Of a stretch of DNA of 64,000 nucleotides, positions 1 through 11,702 are shown piece after piece. Position 1 is the first letter of the stretch, and every line of letters begins with the position of its first letter. A model generated the notes under the pieces. That model worked only from the letters and a program-made list of their open reading frames with translations, searched no databases and had not been told where the DNA came from. This DNA is from Phlegmacium glaucopus. Its lineage: Eukaryota > Basidiomycota > Agaricomycetes > Agaricales > Cortinariaceae. The stretch spans positions 420,618-484,617 of the forward strand of contig MU130073.1 in the NCBI GenBank assembly GCA_015039465.1, read 5' to 3'. A program made the translations under genes and the position numbers.

Positions 1-713
1 AACAACCTCAACACAAATTTCTAACACAATTCAAATTTTGTTCCTTCAGTGCAGCCTCGATGAGGCCTTGTCATTCGCCTTTCCTGCAACCGGAGTCGCA
101 CACACGACACGGCGGGTCGAGGATTCCACAGGACTAAAGCCTTGCCTTCTTCTTCCTTATTCTGCCTTCTGGAGTCACTGAATCTCCTGCTTGTTCTCCT
201 CCTTTGTTTCAACTATAAGCTTGACTCCTTTTGTATGTTCAAAGCTCATGAAATTTATATTTTCCTTAACGTTGGCTTTATATCTTATATTTATATTCAC
301 GACGCAAGACGAGGGCCTTTTCCAGGACGTAAGAACCCACTTATTAGGTACCGACCACACGACTGACTATCACCCTTTCACTACTGTTTCCTTATTAACA
401 ATACTGCTTCCACACCATTCCCCAAACCCTATAGCAGCCTTCTCAGCCTTACTATGCCTCTTCAGAGCCTCAGCCTGCATCCTCCTCATCTCAGCCTCTG
501 TTCCCTTTCATGACCTTGCCTCATGCCTGATGGCCTTTGTTGAGGCAGCCTCAGCCTGGCCTCATTGCACACTGCCTTACATTGTCATGAAGGGACAGTT
601 CCGGCTCTGGGAGCTCCGGTGCACTACCAGGCACGCTCCAACCGCACCATATTTCTGGCAGCCTCTGACCACTACTGAGAAGTGAAGCCAATTGAAGGGG
701 TTTTGGTGTAGGA
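1..713. other. Non-coding stretch at window start
   Basis: No open frame here looks like protein. The pyrimidine-rich plus strand gives long but low-complexity frames with no recognisable domain and no intron pattern. It may be the interior of a larger element that continues off the left edge, but I see no repeat that proves this. Confidence 0.4.
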
Positions 714-718
714 GATTT

Positions 719-2530
719 TGTTGGTTGTACTTGTTGTTGTTGTTATTGCGACCGAGAAGGGTTGTTCGTTTCAACCTTCTCCGGGCCCGAGCCTAAGTCT
801 CGTTCGCCCTCCGCCTCTTCGCTCGCGCCCTCCGTCTCCTCTTCCTCAACTACCTCAACCTCCGTCGCCGTCGACGTCTCGTCGTCCGCGCCCTACTCCT
901 CTTTGCCTCTCGCCTCCTCCTCTCCTCCTCTCATCTTCGTCTCGTCTCCTCGTCTCGTCTCGTCGTCGTCTTCGACGACCTCTACGTCGTCCGAGCCTTT
1001 CTTCTTCTCGCTTTCTCCTCTCTTCGCCTCCATTAGGTGGACCTACTGCTGCTTCATCTTCTTCTTGGCCTCTTGTTGCCCTGCCTCGGCCCCGGGTCGC
1101 AGGGTTTTTTTGCTTTTGATTTACTGTTTCATTCACCTAAGGCTTTTATTTTCTTTTGCATTGTGATTACGTTAGTATCCTTCATCGAGGCTGGTACCTC
1201 CTTTTGGCGGGCGGGACGTGGGACACGTACCGCCGTCCGTGCTACACGGTGCCCTTCTGCGCCCCCGGGCCCACGATATCCACGAGGGTCGACTTCTTCC
1301 CGACATCGTATCAGCCTCCCTTTTCTTCCTGCCACCGCCACCTTGACGGTCGCCTCTCCCAGCCTCCTTTTCCCTTTCCTTTTCCCTTCCGTTTTCTCCA
1401 ACGCCTCTGTCTCTGCCTTCCCTGCCTCTCCTACCACCTACGCAACCTCTACTATCCTCCCACCAACTTCTTCAACCGCCTTTGAGTCCACCTCTAGTTC
1501 AACCGCTACCTCCACGTCTACGCCTCCCTCAAACTCTTCCTCTCTGCCCTTCTCCTTTCTTCTTTTCTCCTCTACTTCGTCTTCCTCCACTACTTTCGCC
1601 TCTTCCCTCACCTTTGCCTCCACGTTCTCCTCTGCCTTCTACTCCTCAGTCTACTACCTCAGGTCACTCAGGTGACTGTATTACTCATCACCTTTATTTT
1701 TATCTTGTCTCCCTTTGTTTGGCTCTTATCTCCTATGTTTCATTACCAAATTACCGGACCCATGTGACTCCGCTTTAACCCATATTTTACATTCCTGTTT
1801 CACCTTTCCGCACTTAGCTATTGCTAGTTACTATTTTATTAGCAGTAGCAAGTAGGGTAACAATAGAACAGAGGAGAATGGATGAATTACCACAGTTTTG
1901 ATCCCACCTTTGGAACATTGTGCTAAGCTACACTGGCACTCCTTCAAAATCATCCTGCAGGCTTTGCTTTTTCTGTGCATTATCTCGCACTTTAAAGCGA
2001 ACCTTCGCACCTCATAAAACCTCACTATCACCTACTGAAGAGAACTACATCAACCCCATGAACTGCGTACTACTTGTGGTCTGTCCCCACCGCAGGTACA
2101 TCAGCGCGTACTTTGTTTCTTTTTATTGTTTTACATAGCCTCATCCTTAGGGTATAAATACTGCTCTTTTGTACCAGGATAGGTAGTTCAGTTCAATTCA
2201 TTCTTACCCCCCACTTTCATCATCTCAGTGGAATTCCAGTGAATTCCTCCCTTAAGTTTGCTTTTCTTGCCCCTTACTGTCAATCTATCCCCTATCCCTC
2301 AACCGCTATAGTCTTACTGAAGACTCTCTCTTGCTCATCCTCATCCTTGTCTTATACCTCATTCATCTTCCAAGACCTTCATCCTCCTCCTTCTCTTCTC
2401 TATTCTTTCCCCTTACCTCTGTGTGTTAAAAGTCAAGGTTATACCTTCCCTAAACGAACAACAGGGAGTCTCTTGACCTAAGGTCTGGTCCACTGCTCTC
2501 TGGTTGGTGTTTATATACAACAACAACAAC
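719..2530 (+). mobile_element. Candidate 1.8 kb solo LTR, pyrimidine-rich
   Basis: The block starts TGTTGGTTGTAC and ends in a run of CAA triplets, so its ends are inverted (GTTG and CAAC), as in LTRs. The 5 bp GATTT lies immediately before it (714-718) and after it (2531-2535), consistent with a 5-bp target duplication. A TATA box (TATAAATA, 2153-2160) lies in the last quarter. Positions 780-1680 are almost entirely pyrimidine on the plus strand, which creates long Ser/Pro/Leu frames that I do not treat as genes. The right end is blurred by the CAA repeat, so the exact boundary could shift a few bases. No internal retrotransposon genes adjoin it. A chance GATTT match is possible, though unlikely at both exact edges. 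Confidence 0.45.
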
Positions 2531-2535
2531 GATTT

Positions 2536-3098
2536 ATACCGTGACATTGCATCTTAAAGTATAATGTTTTCCAAATGTTTTCCTTAATTTTGCATGACTA
2601 CATGGACAAAATTTATATTATGAGCTGCAGATTAAGTTGAGAAATATATGACTATTTTCTAAGCAAAAAATTTGAGTCAACTGAATGAGAATTATTTTAC
2701 AAGGCTATGTCATCTGCCATCTGACCCATCTCCACATCTTCACCATCTTGTTCTGTCTCCCCATTCTTCCTCTTCACAGATACAGTAGCATTGACCACAA
2801 ATGACAGCCTCCCTGTCAAGGGCTTGCAAAATGAGAATATGTACACAGACACAGTGTTTGCACCACATGTTACTATGGGACAAGTCAGTCTTTTACTTTG
2901 TTCTGTTGCTGTAGAAATGGTCCCATAGTGGTGACTTGGCAGCGTAGTACTGGGCTGACTAGGGGAAGAGGGGATAGCTGCTCAGACCACTGGGCATTTT
3001 TTTCTCATGATCTTCAATGTGCAATTCATCTGCTAGCTGCAACATAGGAATTGGTAGTTGCTTGTATCTAATCTAATCTACTTATATTGACATGTGAC
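2536..3098. other. Spacer without recognisable gene
   Basis: AT-rich sequence. No convincing frame, tRNA or repeat seen. Confidence 0.4.
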
Positions 3099-3103
3099 AT
3101 AGA

Positions 3104-3206
3104 TGTTGGACTTAAATTTCAAACTAAGTAGTATTACAGTATTTATGATTATGTAATTCCCTACATGTTTGTTATGAGCTCATACAAACACAATACTTGT
3201 TCATTA
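3104..3206 (+). repeat. Left LTR, first part
   Basis: First 103 bp of the 134-bp left LTR. It is interrupted at a TA dinucleotide and resumes at 4878-4908. Confidence 0.9.
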
Positions 3207-4875
3207 CATCAGTAAATTCAGGGTCAGCTGACCGGCACCGGACAGCACCGGACAGTGGCATAGAGCCATAGTAAAGGTTCTTGTGTTTACAGCATTACTG
3301 TGACACTTGACAGCACTATCCGGAAATGGCCTGACGCTAGACAGCACTATGGAATGCTATACCAGTGCTATATAGGGCTATAATGTGCTATATAGGGCTA
3401 GGCTAATACTGTCCATAATTAGTTATATACTCATAATATTCTAATAGCATCACAACTGGAGTAAGGAAATTGTTAAAAAAATCATATTCAACTAAGTACT
3501 AGTAGTCTAAACATTGTAATATATACTACTTATATATACTACTGTCAAGGATCATCTTCGTCATTGTCATTTACAACTAAGAAGATGGAATTAATAAATT
3601 ATGATGCAGAGAGAAAAAAGTAAGGGCTTACATGTCATCGTCATATGCTGTCTCGTATATCATCATCATGCATTGACACTGTATGTTGTCGCAATGGTTG
3701 AATTTGGTGGGTTGTGGGTCAAAAATTTTAAACAGGTGGGTTGTGGGTCAAAAAATGGGTAGGTGTGGTCAAAAATGGGTGTGTGGAAAGTGGGGTGGGC
3801 ACGGTCGAAAACGAGTGGGTGTTGGGTAATAGGTAGCTAGGGTGTGAAAGAGGGGCCAAAATGGGTGGGTGTTATCAAAAGTGGATGGGTGCGGTTGAAA
3901 ATGAGTGGGTGCGGTTGAAAACAGGTGTGTGTGGTCGAAAATGGGTGTGTGCAGTCAAAAACAGGTGCATGCGGTCAAAAACGGGTGCGTGTGGTCAAAA
4001 ATGAGTGTGTGCGGTCAAAAACGGGTGCGTGCGGTCAAAAACGAGTGCATGCAGTCAAAAACGAGTGCATGCAGTCAAAAATAGGTGCGTGCGGTCAAAA
4101 ACGGGTGCGTGTGGTCGAAAACAAGTGGGTGCGGTCAAAAACAAGTGGGTGTGGTCAAAAACGGGTGGGTGCAGTCAAAAACAAGTGGGTGCAGTCAAAA
4201 ACAGGTGGGTGCGGTCAAAAATGGGTGGGTGCGGTCGAAAATGGGTGGGTGTTGGGCAGTAGGTAGCTAGGGTGCAAAAGAGGGGCCAAACGAGCCCCTA
4301 CTGTGTTCCTGAGGCAAAAAAATCAGTATAGTTTAAGAAAAAGGAAAAAAAAAACACCCCCCGGGGGGTACCGCTGTTGCCATTGTACCTGTAGATATAA
4401 AGTAAATAAAACAAAAATGAAAATAGAAAGTACTTACCCCCCCATGATGAGGGGGGGCTACAAGTGTTGTCATTGTTCGGTTGTCATTGCTGTTGTGGTA
4501 TTGTGGTTGTCAGGTGGTAGCGGCGGTGGTGGTATGGAGTGACGAGCATGGTGGGAACAAATGTTGAACTTATATATTTAGTAATTTTAGTTTTTGTGCA
4601 CGGACACTTTGTTTAGGGTTGGTTTATTTAACTTAATGAAAAATCTTCGAAAAATGATGTATTCTAGTGTGACAGAGTGACAAAGCTAGACCGTGCTAGA
4701 CAGCACTGGTGTGCGCAACATGAATACTATGGAAACTATAACTCACTATAGTTATGGTGATGTGACTGTAGGATACTATAAGATACTATAATTTTATGTG
4801 ACATGACTATAGGCTACTATAATTTGGTGTGACATAACTATGACAAACTATGGGAAATCCCCGATTTTGCTGATG
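3207..4875. mobile_element. Non-autonomous Tc1/mariner-type element with TA duplication
   Basis: Starts CATCAGTAAATTCAGGG and ends in an imperfect inverted copy (CCCCGATTTTGCTGATG). TA is duplicated at 3205-3206 and 4876-4877. The intact right LTR at 5906-6039 shows the empty site, so the 1669-bp insertion is defined to the base. The ends are rich in CTATAG/CTATGG motifs. The middle holds a 20-bp minisatellite and two C/G hairpins. There is no transposase. A 175-bp relative with the same inverted ends sits at 23577-23751. Confidence 0.85.
3720..4260 (+). repeat. 20-bp minisatellite
   Basis: Tandem units of about 20 bp (type GGGTGCGTGCGGTCAAAAAC), most regular from about 3900 to 4235, lie inside the mariner-type element. 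A longer flanking motif containing GGTAGCTAGGGTG occurs on both sides (about 3820 and 4255). Because 20 is not a multiple of 3, every frame reads a 20-residue repeat; these frames are artefacts, not genes. Confidence 0.85.
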
Positions 4876-4877
4876 TA

Positions 4878-4908
4878 ATCTGTGGTCCTGCACCTGAAAA
4901 CTACAACA
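4878..4908 (+). repeat. Left LTR, second part
   Basis: Last 31 bp of the left LTR, ending CTACAACA. Confidence 0.9.
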
Positions 4909-5905
4909 CAAACATGTCACAGGTGGCTCCCATTCACCACAGCTGTACAGTCTAAACCTGTACTGGACCGTGCACACTGTCAATGAAAAGAAAATTCAGT
5001 TACTAAGGCAACAACAACCCATTGAGCCAAAGTCCAGGCACTCTATGAGATCTAGTCTAGCTTATTTATCAAACACTCTACTGCTTATCTTGCTTTGAAA
5101 CTCCAACAAACTTCCACCTCATCACCAAGGCCTCAAAATCTGACCCCCTTGCATGCCATCACATTGTGTTACATCATGTCATGTCGCCAAGCACCAAATT
5201 CTATATGAAAATGGATATGAGCACTGCCACACCACAAGGACAAATGCTATTAAAGCCCACCCACCCATGCCCCAATATTCTACAATATCAATTAGTAATG
5301 GTTTGATCAGAATATAGGCATTTGAATGGAAGCATGCCAACATCCGGCTTGAGGGGGAGAGATAGGGGTAATAACCCCAGCTATTCATGAGAGAAGAGGA
5401 GAAGGGAAGAAGGAGAAGGGAAGTAGGAAAAGAGGTAAAGGCTAGACAGGAGAAGGGAGGTCAAAGAGTAGAAAGGAGGTCAAGGAGTAGTCAAGGAGGT
5501 GGATACAACAACAACATGCATACAACCAACAAAGCAATGGCAGGAGGACACAATCTAGGGATAAGTCCATCACAACCATAAACTGAGCACAAAGAAGACC
5601 AAACCAGCAAGAAGGATATGATCAGGTCAACAGTCCAGCAAGACTAGTAGTAAAAACTGCAACTTGATGATATTACCAGTATGTGTACTATGTCTCTGAA
5701 AACCATATAGCATCACCAGTCCCACAGTCACCAACTTACTCAACACTTCACAACTTTCCATTGTCCACCAAAATTCATTCATTCCTCATTCAACATTTGT
5801 TTATTGCTCCAATTAAAATGAGCCAAGTCATTCATTCAGGGGGAGTAAGTAAAAGGTCTGTTTATTACATTATTTTGTCCTCATACTTCTTCGTTCAAGG
5901 GGGAG

Positions 5906-6039
5906 TGTTGGACTTAAATTTCAAACTAAGTAGTATTACAGTATTTACAATTATGTAATTCCCTATGTGTTTGTTACGAGCTCATACAAACACAATACTT
6001 GTTCATTAATCTGTGGTCCTGCACCTGAAAACTACAACA
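5906..6039 (+). repeat. Right LTR (intact, 134 bp)
   Basis: Uninterrupted copy that defines the empty site TTCATTAATCTG for the mariner-type insertion in the left LTR. Confidence 0.9.
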
Positions 6040-6044
6040 ATAGA

Positions 6045-6817
6045 TGGGTCAATTTTATTGACTTGACCCACCAAAGTTTGATGGACCCTTTGACTTGACA
6101 GGTTTTATTGATGACATCTATAGGATCAAGGCAACACTGCTTGAGTGTGAGTGTGAGTGGGTGGAGTGAGTTCTGAGGTGCCACAACTGGTTAACCCTCT
6201 GAAATCTCGGGAGTGACCACAATCAACACGCACACTCAGGCACAAAGTGCTGATCTCCCATCAAATTGGATGCCGTAGCTCGCCATCGACTTATTTTTGA
6301 TACTCCGGCCAGTCTGCTGGTTAGGTGCCACTGGGGTTTGGGTTGGCCTAGTAATTTGGTTAGGATCATGGTTAGGGTTAGGGGTTCATGTTAGTGATTT
6401 TTCTCAGGTTAGTGGTAGGCTTAGGGATCAGGTATATATCCTTTTCGTGTGGTAGCGCGGTCTTGGGTAGGTGGTTAGGTAGTTAGAACTCTGGCTGCTG
6501 TGAGGCAGCCGAAGGACGGTGTGTCGCATCTCACAACTTCTCCATTCGGGGGGTGTGTTGATTGTGGTACATCCTCCTGAAATCTCATGCCACATCACAA
6601 GAGGCCATTAAATCAAGAGGCTTGGACTGTCACTCAAAGTCTCAAACTCCCCTCAGCCTCTCTCACAGTTCTTCTTATACATATTGATGGGGATCTTCAA
6701 TGTGAATTCAATGGTCATATTTTCATTCAAAACAAATGAGAAACTAGGATAGTACTAAGTAGTGATATTCTGGATTTCTTGAATTAATTCTATTTGTTTA
6801 TTTTAAAATGCCAGAAT
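6045..6817. other. Spacer with an inverted 14-bp repeat
   Basis: No gene seen. ACCACAATCAACAC (6216-6229) is the exact inverse of GTGTTGATTGTGGT (about 6555-6568). The right arm is preceded by a G-rich purine run, as at the start of a 3' LTR, so this may be a retroelement relic. I could not find its other boundary. Confidence 0.3.
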
Positions 6818-6825
6818 CCACTGGC

Positions 6826-7368
6826 TAGTGATGGGCAGGGGTTTGGGAAACCCCTGGGGTATAAGGGTAAGGGTAAGGAGGGTCAGGATCAGGGTACAGA
6901 TTTTTTGACCCTTGAAAAACCCTTACCCTTCTGGAGGGGTCAGGGTATTTTTGGGAATTTTTATTTCTCTGATATCAGAGTGATCTAACTGTTGTGTATC
7001 TATAAAATTGACTTTAAATCAGAGAAAAAGCAATCTAAAGAGGCCTCACTGCTTTCACAACAATCAGTAGCTTAAAATACTAGTCAAACCCTCTCTATTT
7101 TATTTAAAATCTATTTCTAAACACCTTTAACACCCTGAACATGTTTTACATAATAGCTACTTTGAAGGCTCCTTTGGATTACAAAGCTTGAGGAAGGATT
7201 TGGACCAAACCCTTGCACTAAACCCTGCCGGGGTTTCTTACCCTCCAACCCCTCAGAAACCCTTACCCTTACCCAAAACCCTTACCCTCAGCCAAGGGTA
7301 AGGGTTTTTGGAGGGTAAGGGTAAGGGTCAGCCTAATTCCACCCCAGGGTTACCCTTGACCATCACTA
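6826..7368. mobile_element. hAT-type MITE (543 bp) with 8-bp duplication
   Basis: Inverted ends TAGTGATGGGCAGGGGT and TAGTGATGGTCAAGGGT (read inward). The exact 8-bp duplication CCACTGGC is at 6818-6825 and 7369-7376. Eight-base duplications and TA(A/G)NG ends fit the hAT superfamily. The interior is built from AAGGGT/ACCCTT repeats in inverted orientation near both ends. No coding capacity. Confidence 0.85.
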
Positions 7369-7708
7369 CCACTGGCTGGCCAAGAATTTCTGAAAGGCCT
7401 GTATTCAGCAAGGTATTTTGTCCACGAAGTTGACTGCTATATGTAAATTTGCTTTATATTAAACATTTGTTTTGACAGCTGCTACATCTATCCTAAATTC
7501 TAAATCTTATTGTGATGTTGGACTTGGGAAAATGTAGTGTTTTGGACCCAACAAAAACAGTGGAAAATTTATAATCTACATCAGATTTTGACCAGTAACA
7601 AATGATCAATTTTGGATCAATTTTATTTCATACAAAATGTAAAATTTTGTGTTTCTTTTGTTAAAAACAAAATATTTTTTACAAAAGTTTGCACATTTGA
7701 ATTGGATT

Positions 7709-10573
7709 TTAGATAGCTACAAAATAGTCCCACCGCAGCAGTGGAATGATCTCAACTGACACAATGAGGCAATAAAGAACCCACAAACCCAGTGCAGCCC
7801 ATGTAAGGGTTATAATTGTAATTGCATCATTGCCTGCGGTGAAAGAAAAGGCCACAAGGAAGAAGAACAACCTGTAATAGGTAGTGGAGTTAGTGAGCAC
7901 CAGCGCATGATGATTTTATGTCCAAATGAACTACTTACGCTTGCATGAACAAGGCATAAGGTAGGCTGTACATAAAAGCAAGATTTTCCAATCCGTACCT
8001 GGAGGTGCTACGATTAACTATGAATGTGACCTGAATAGAGTAGCAACCGCATCAGTTAGTTACACGATCAACCAATCATCAGAAATTCGACAAACATCCA
8101 ATGAGGTATTATGTATCTTAACCAAAAGCAAACCCAAGACAATCGCTCCAATACTGGTCGCTATCGAAAGATAGGTCGCTGTAATGACTTCCCAACGAAG
8201 TGTTGGGGACTCGGCACTCGGGGCCGGGATTGCTAGAAACGCAACGTTGGCATTGAGCAGTACACCTGCCTGGACGTCAAAATGATAGATATATAATAAG
8301 ACAAGGATATGGGAGCGTGCAAATAATATAAACGTACATATAGGGTAAACTCTTTCCAATCGGCCGTTAACTGCCCCAATAAGTCCTTCCACATAAAATC
8401 ATTGACAAGGCCATCAACAGTTATTTTGCGTAACTTTCTGAGATAGACCACTGGACCGTAGAACAGAAGAAATGACATGAGTCTCATCAGAAGAGGCCTT
8501 TGTCTCTCAGGATGAATTGATTGGCCCCTGTTTAGACGGGCATTTATTTGTCCATGCAGATGGAGGAATCGTTCATGGTCTAGTGATTCATCAAATTTGA
8601 GTTCGAATAATCGTAAGGAAGGGACCTACGAAAGTTTTGGAGGAAACGCGCTATTAGACTTATTCATTAGCACATGGACAAGATAAACAAGCTCAGTTGT
8701 ATTACTTACAGATAATAGCAATTGAACCAGCTGCCAGTTCACCTTGCGCTGAATTTGACGCTGACACTGACGTTAGTCAAGCTTACAGGAGGACCCAATG
8801 CAACCTTACCTTCGATGGTGTTCACCAAATCAAGCATTTTCTGTAGATCTTCCAAACGATATGACGCCAGGCCCCGAGATGATGTCAACGAGTCTACGTT
8901 GCTCAGTTGAGAGCGGTGAAATAAAGCAAGTACTAGTAAAGGAGTTACATACCGCCGACCGCATGGATAAGGATATCCTTTATTTCTGAAATGGCGCTGG
9001 ATGGAAGTGGACATAAATTCGGGAACAAATAGTTGTGAAGCCTGGCGATAAAGGCAGTTCAGTTTTCAACAAGACTTCCCATGGTATAAGTTGAAGCGTT
9101 GAACCGACCAGTACAAAGATTTCATTTCGAGACCTATTCAATTGCCTGTCAATGAAACAATTAATGGCAATAGAATAAAGGACTCGCCAATGTGTGATGG
9201 AGTATATTTCACCTTGACCTTGCCCAAGAAATTCATACCATTACATTCATCCAGCCAGAACAAGCATCGCGTCGCATGATTTACGAAATAATATCCATAT
9301 CTCCCTGAGTTCGTAAACTCCAACACAAGACATGTTTCCTCCGGAATTTCAATATTGTATTTCTCGATATATGAAAATATTTGTTCGATATAAGTCTCTA
9401 ATTTCGTTCTAGAATCTGCATTGTACATCCAAACGTCGGTGAGGATGGGGATTTTCTATAGTACAGAATCGTATCAGCATTGCTTCTTCGACGATGAGAA
9501 GCATTGAGATGTGCTTGCCCGAGAATCATCAAGAAAGTAGGGAGCACCGTCCGGGTGGGTAAAAGTAACCCATTGGTTTGGAAGTTCCGGCCTATGTTAG
9601 GGTTATGGATCAAAACCACCTAGTGTCAAAAGCATGCCAAAGCAACTCACTCCATGAAAGTCATAAGCAACGGGCGGATCGGGAACGAGTCGCAGTAGAT
9701 TTTATCGCTATTAAAGAGAATCCATTATTTCTTAATTGATGATCTGTAGTCCAAAACATACGATTTGAAGCCTCTCCCATATCGCTGGAATCCAGACGAT
9801 GTAACGGGGTCAAGATTTGAAATTTCTTTGCAAAGCGCAGGAGGTGATTGAGGATCACAGTTACGATCGTCTTCTGCTCTAGTAGGGACACTTGAATTGG
9901 GGAGGGACGACATTCTCATGTCATCCATAGGCGTTATTGGACAATTGACTACTGCACGGGAAGTCGATGGACCTGTTTGCAGCTCTGGCGGATAGCAGTG
10001 CTCCGTGTGGTGTGGCGGCACGAGAACATCGCCCATAGGCGTCGTCGAATATGGGACTACTGCCTGAGAGGTCGATGGACCCGTTTGCGACTCTGGCGGA
10101 TAACAGTGCTCCGTATGGTGTGGCGGTACGATAACGTCGCCCGTAGGCGTTGTCGAATCTGGTACTACTACCTGGGAAATAGATGGACCCGTTTGCAGCA
10201 CTGGCGGATAGTGTTGCTCCGTGTGGTATAGCGGCAATAACTTCTGCTGCCATTTGTTCAGAAACGATATAGGGAGTCTGCTAAAACAATCCACATGATC
10301 GTGGATTGCTTTTTCCCATGGCGTGGAAGGATGGCTCAGGCTGCCACTAGACTTTGACATTTGGTTCGAGTTGCGAAAACGGCGAATGAACAGGGATAAG
10401 CATTTCCGGAAAAAAAATCGTAGGAATGCAGCTTGTCGAATGCAAAGTTTGCAAAGTTTCTGGCCGACAACCCCTAGTCTTTTGACCCCGTGAAAGCTGA
10501 ACAGCAGATGCAGCAGAGGATACACCTGGATGGGAAGCATTTTTTCTGGACTAGCATCCCTATAGATAGGCAT
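7709..10573 (-). CDS. WW-domain multi-pass membrane protein, copy A
   Basis: A multi-exon gene of an Agaricomycete family with a central WW domain and a C-terminal membrane region; its function is unknown. Start is the ATG at 10573. Exon 1 (9762-10573) encodes a basic N-terminus and three copies of a 36-residue repeat of the type HTEHCYPPESQTGPSTS. Exon 2 is 9651-9707. Exon 3 (9519-9591) carries the WW core ELPNQWVTFTHPDGAPYF. Exon 4 starts at 9455 and has a second WW-like stretch, YYFVNHATRCLFWLDE. Later exons include a 26-nt micro-exon ending LYW, the HGQINARLNRGQSIHP stretch, then about four hydrophobic segments. It ends WDYFVAI. Splice phases join without stops, so the gene looks intact. 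Two introns have GC-AG borders. The plus-strand frames over exon 1 are shadows. Confidence 0.8.
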
Positions 10574-10615
10574 GGGGTAGTGCAATGAGTCCCCACGAAG
10601 CTAACCAAGCAGCTG

Positions 10616-10623
10616 CTATATAG
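10616..10623 (-). promoter_or_regulatory. TATA box of WW copy A
   Basis: CTATATAG on the minus strand, about 45 bases before the ATG at 10573. The same TATA block and flanking bases recur upstream of copies C and E and fragments D and G; copy B has TATAATAG. Confidence 0.45.
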
Positions 10624-11694
10624 GATGTTGATAGGATGTCTGAGGCATTTGCACTGCACTCATCAGTGAATGTGAACGTGAATATAGTATTATACACAGC
10701 ATACAAAGGTCGAACTTGACACCTCCTTGTGACAGTGTGTACTTGGATAGATATGGACATGGACTTAAAAGGAATGAAATTCCAAAAGGTACCGTCAGGA
10801 GACCTTCGGCAGACTTCGGCAAACCTGTACTTATTCTATATGAGAACCTTTTATCTAGTGACTTATCTCATAATCCGTCCCCGTCGATCCGCTTGACATA
10901 TACATTAGACATCAAGAATAAAATTTCCAGCCTTCACTTCCAATTCACTTCAGTCTCGCTCGCTTCCTGTTGTCCATTGATGTCAATATTTGTTTGGCAG
11001 CTGGTTTGGTATCATCTTAACACGTCTGTGCTCCTGTATGGGCTCCAAAGCCATGCGGCATGCCATACCTGAGCTCAGGATGCATCTGCGAGATGAACAT
11101 GTCCACAACATTCAAAGAGAAACACCACTTAATGCCAATCAAAATCAAAACGAGAATGACTTGGATGTACGGATGAAGCAATACGAACCCTCAGATATAT
11201 CCAAAACTTGTAATGTCATAACAACAACCTTTTCCTAATCCTCACTCATACTACTGAGGAAGCAGAGATGACAATATGGTGAGCACTACACCAATTGAGA
11301 TCAATCCAAACACATCCCCAAATCCCTCTCCGTGATTTTTTTTTGAATTTGACAATGCATATTGGACGAATTTGTTAGAAGAACTTGGTGATGTACAATC
11401 TTGCAGATGTGATGGAATTTCATGAATTTGTTTGACGGTGATGTTGATGAAGGCGTTGAAGGCGATATAACTCAAACTTGCATGTAGATTTGAGGTAGAT
11501 TGATGAAATTTCCGACGCTCAGTAGTTGCTCAGTAGGCTTATCCATGTATCTATACTATACACAGCAATAGCCACGACTTGTAGTGTGTATCCACGATTC
11601 ATGGATTTCCATGTGGATATCCACTGGCTTCGACAACACTGCCGGTAATCAGTGTCATATGGCCTCATAGGCTGTGCTTTCCGGATGAAATTTG
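10624..11694. other. Spacer upstream of copy A
   Basis: Contains upstream DNA shared with fragment G (about 10640-10745). A minus-strand frame at 11251-11475 ends in a hydrophobic stretch (FGLISIGVVLTILSSLLPQ) that could be a decayed membrane-protein exon, but nothing around it supports a gene. Otherwise nothing recognised. Confidence 0.3.
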
Positions 11695-11702
11695 AAGCCC
11701 TA

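Larger units (their letters stand above)
3104..6039 (+). mobile_element. Small LTR retrotransposon (TRIM-like), split by a mariner-type insertion
   Basis: Two 134-bp LTRs (TGTTGGACTTAAATTTC to CTGAAAACTACAACA) flank about 1 kb of internal DNA. The left LTR is 3104-3206 plus 4878-4908; the right LTR is 5906-6039. Five-base target duplications ATAGA sit at 3099-3103 and 6040-6044. A purine tract AAGGGGGAG (5897-5905) abuts the right LTR, as expected for the plus-strand primer. The internal part (4909-5905) has no gag or pol frame, so the element is non-autonomous. I could not identify a tRNA primer-binding site. Without the inserted element it would be about 1.27 kb. The two LTRs differ at five bases, all within three CpG-derived dinucleotides, so it is not very old. 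Confidence 0.9.

Noticed and set aside
718..1778. Several Ser/Pro/Leu-rich plus-strand frames and Glu/Arg-rich minus-strand frames
   Set aside because: They follow from the pyrimidine-rich strand; no domain, codon pattern or splice structure supports them.
3925..4270. Long repetitive Cys/Lys-rich open frames
   Set aside because: They are the three readings of a 20-bp tandem repeat inside a transposon, with no start context or conservation.
6850..7330. GGGTAA/TTACCC hexamer runs that look telomeric
   Set aside because: The unit is AAGGGT-type, not the fungal TTAGGG, is broken and inverted, and lies inside a bounded hAT MITE.
9977..10231. Plus-strand Trp/Arg-rich frame opposite WW copy A exon 1 (similar ones at 17197-17571, 21665-21865, 22146-22469 and 41527-41847)
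   Set aside because: Antisense shadow of the 36-residue repeat and basic N-terminus; it disappears where unit number changes.
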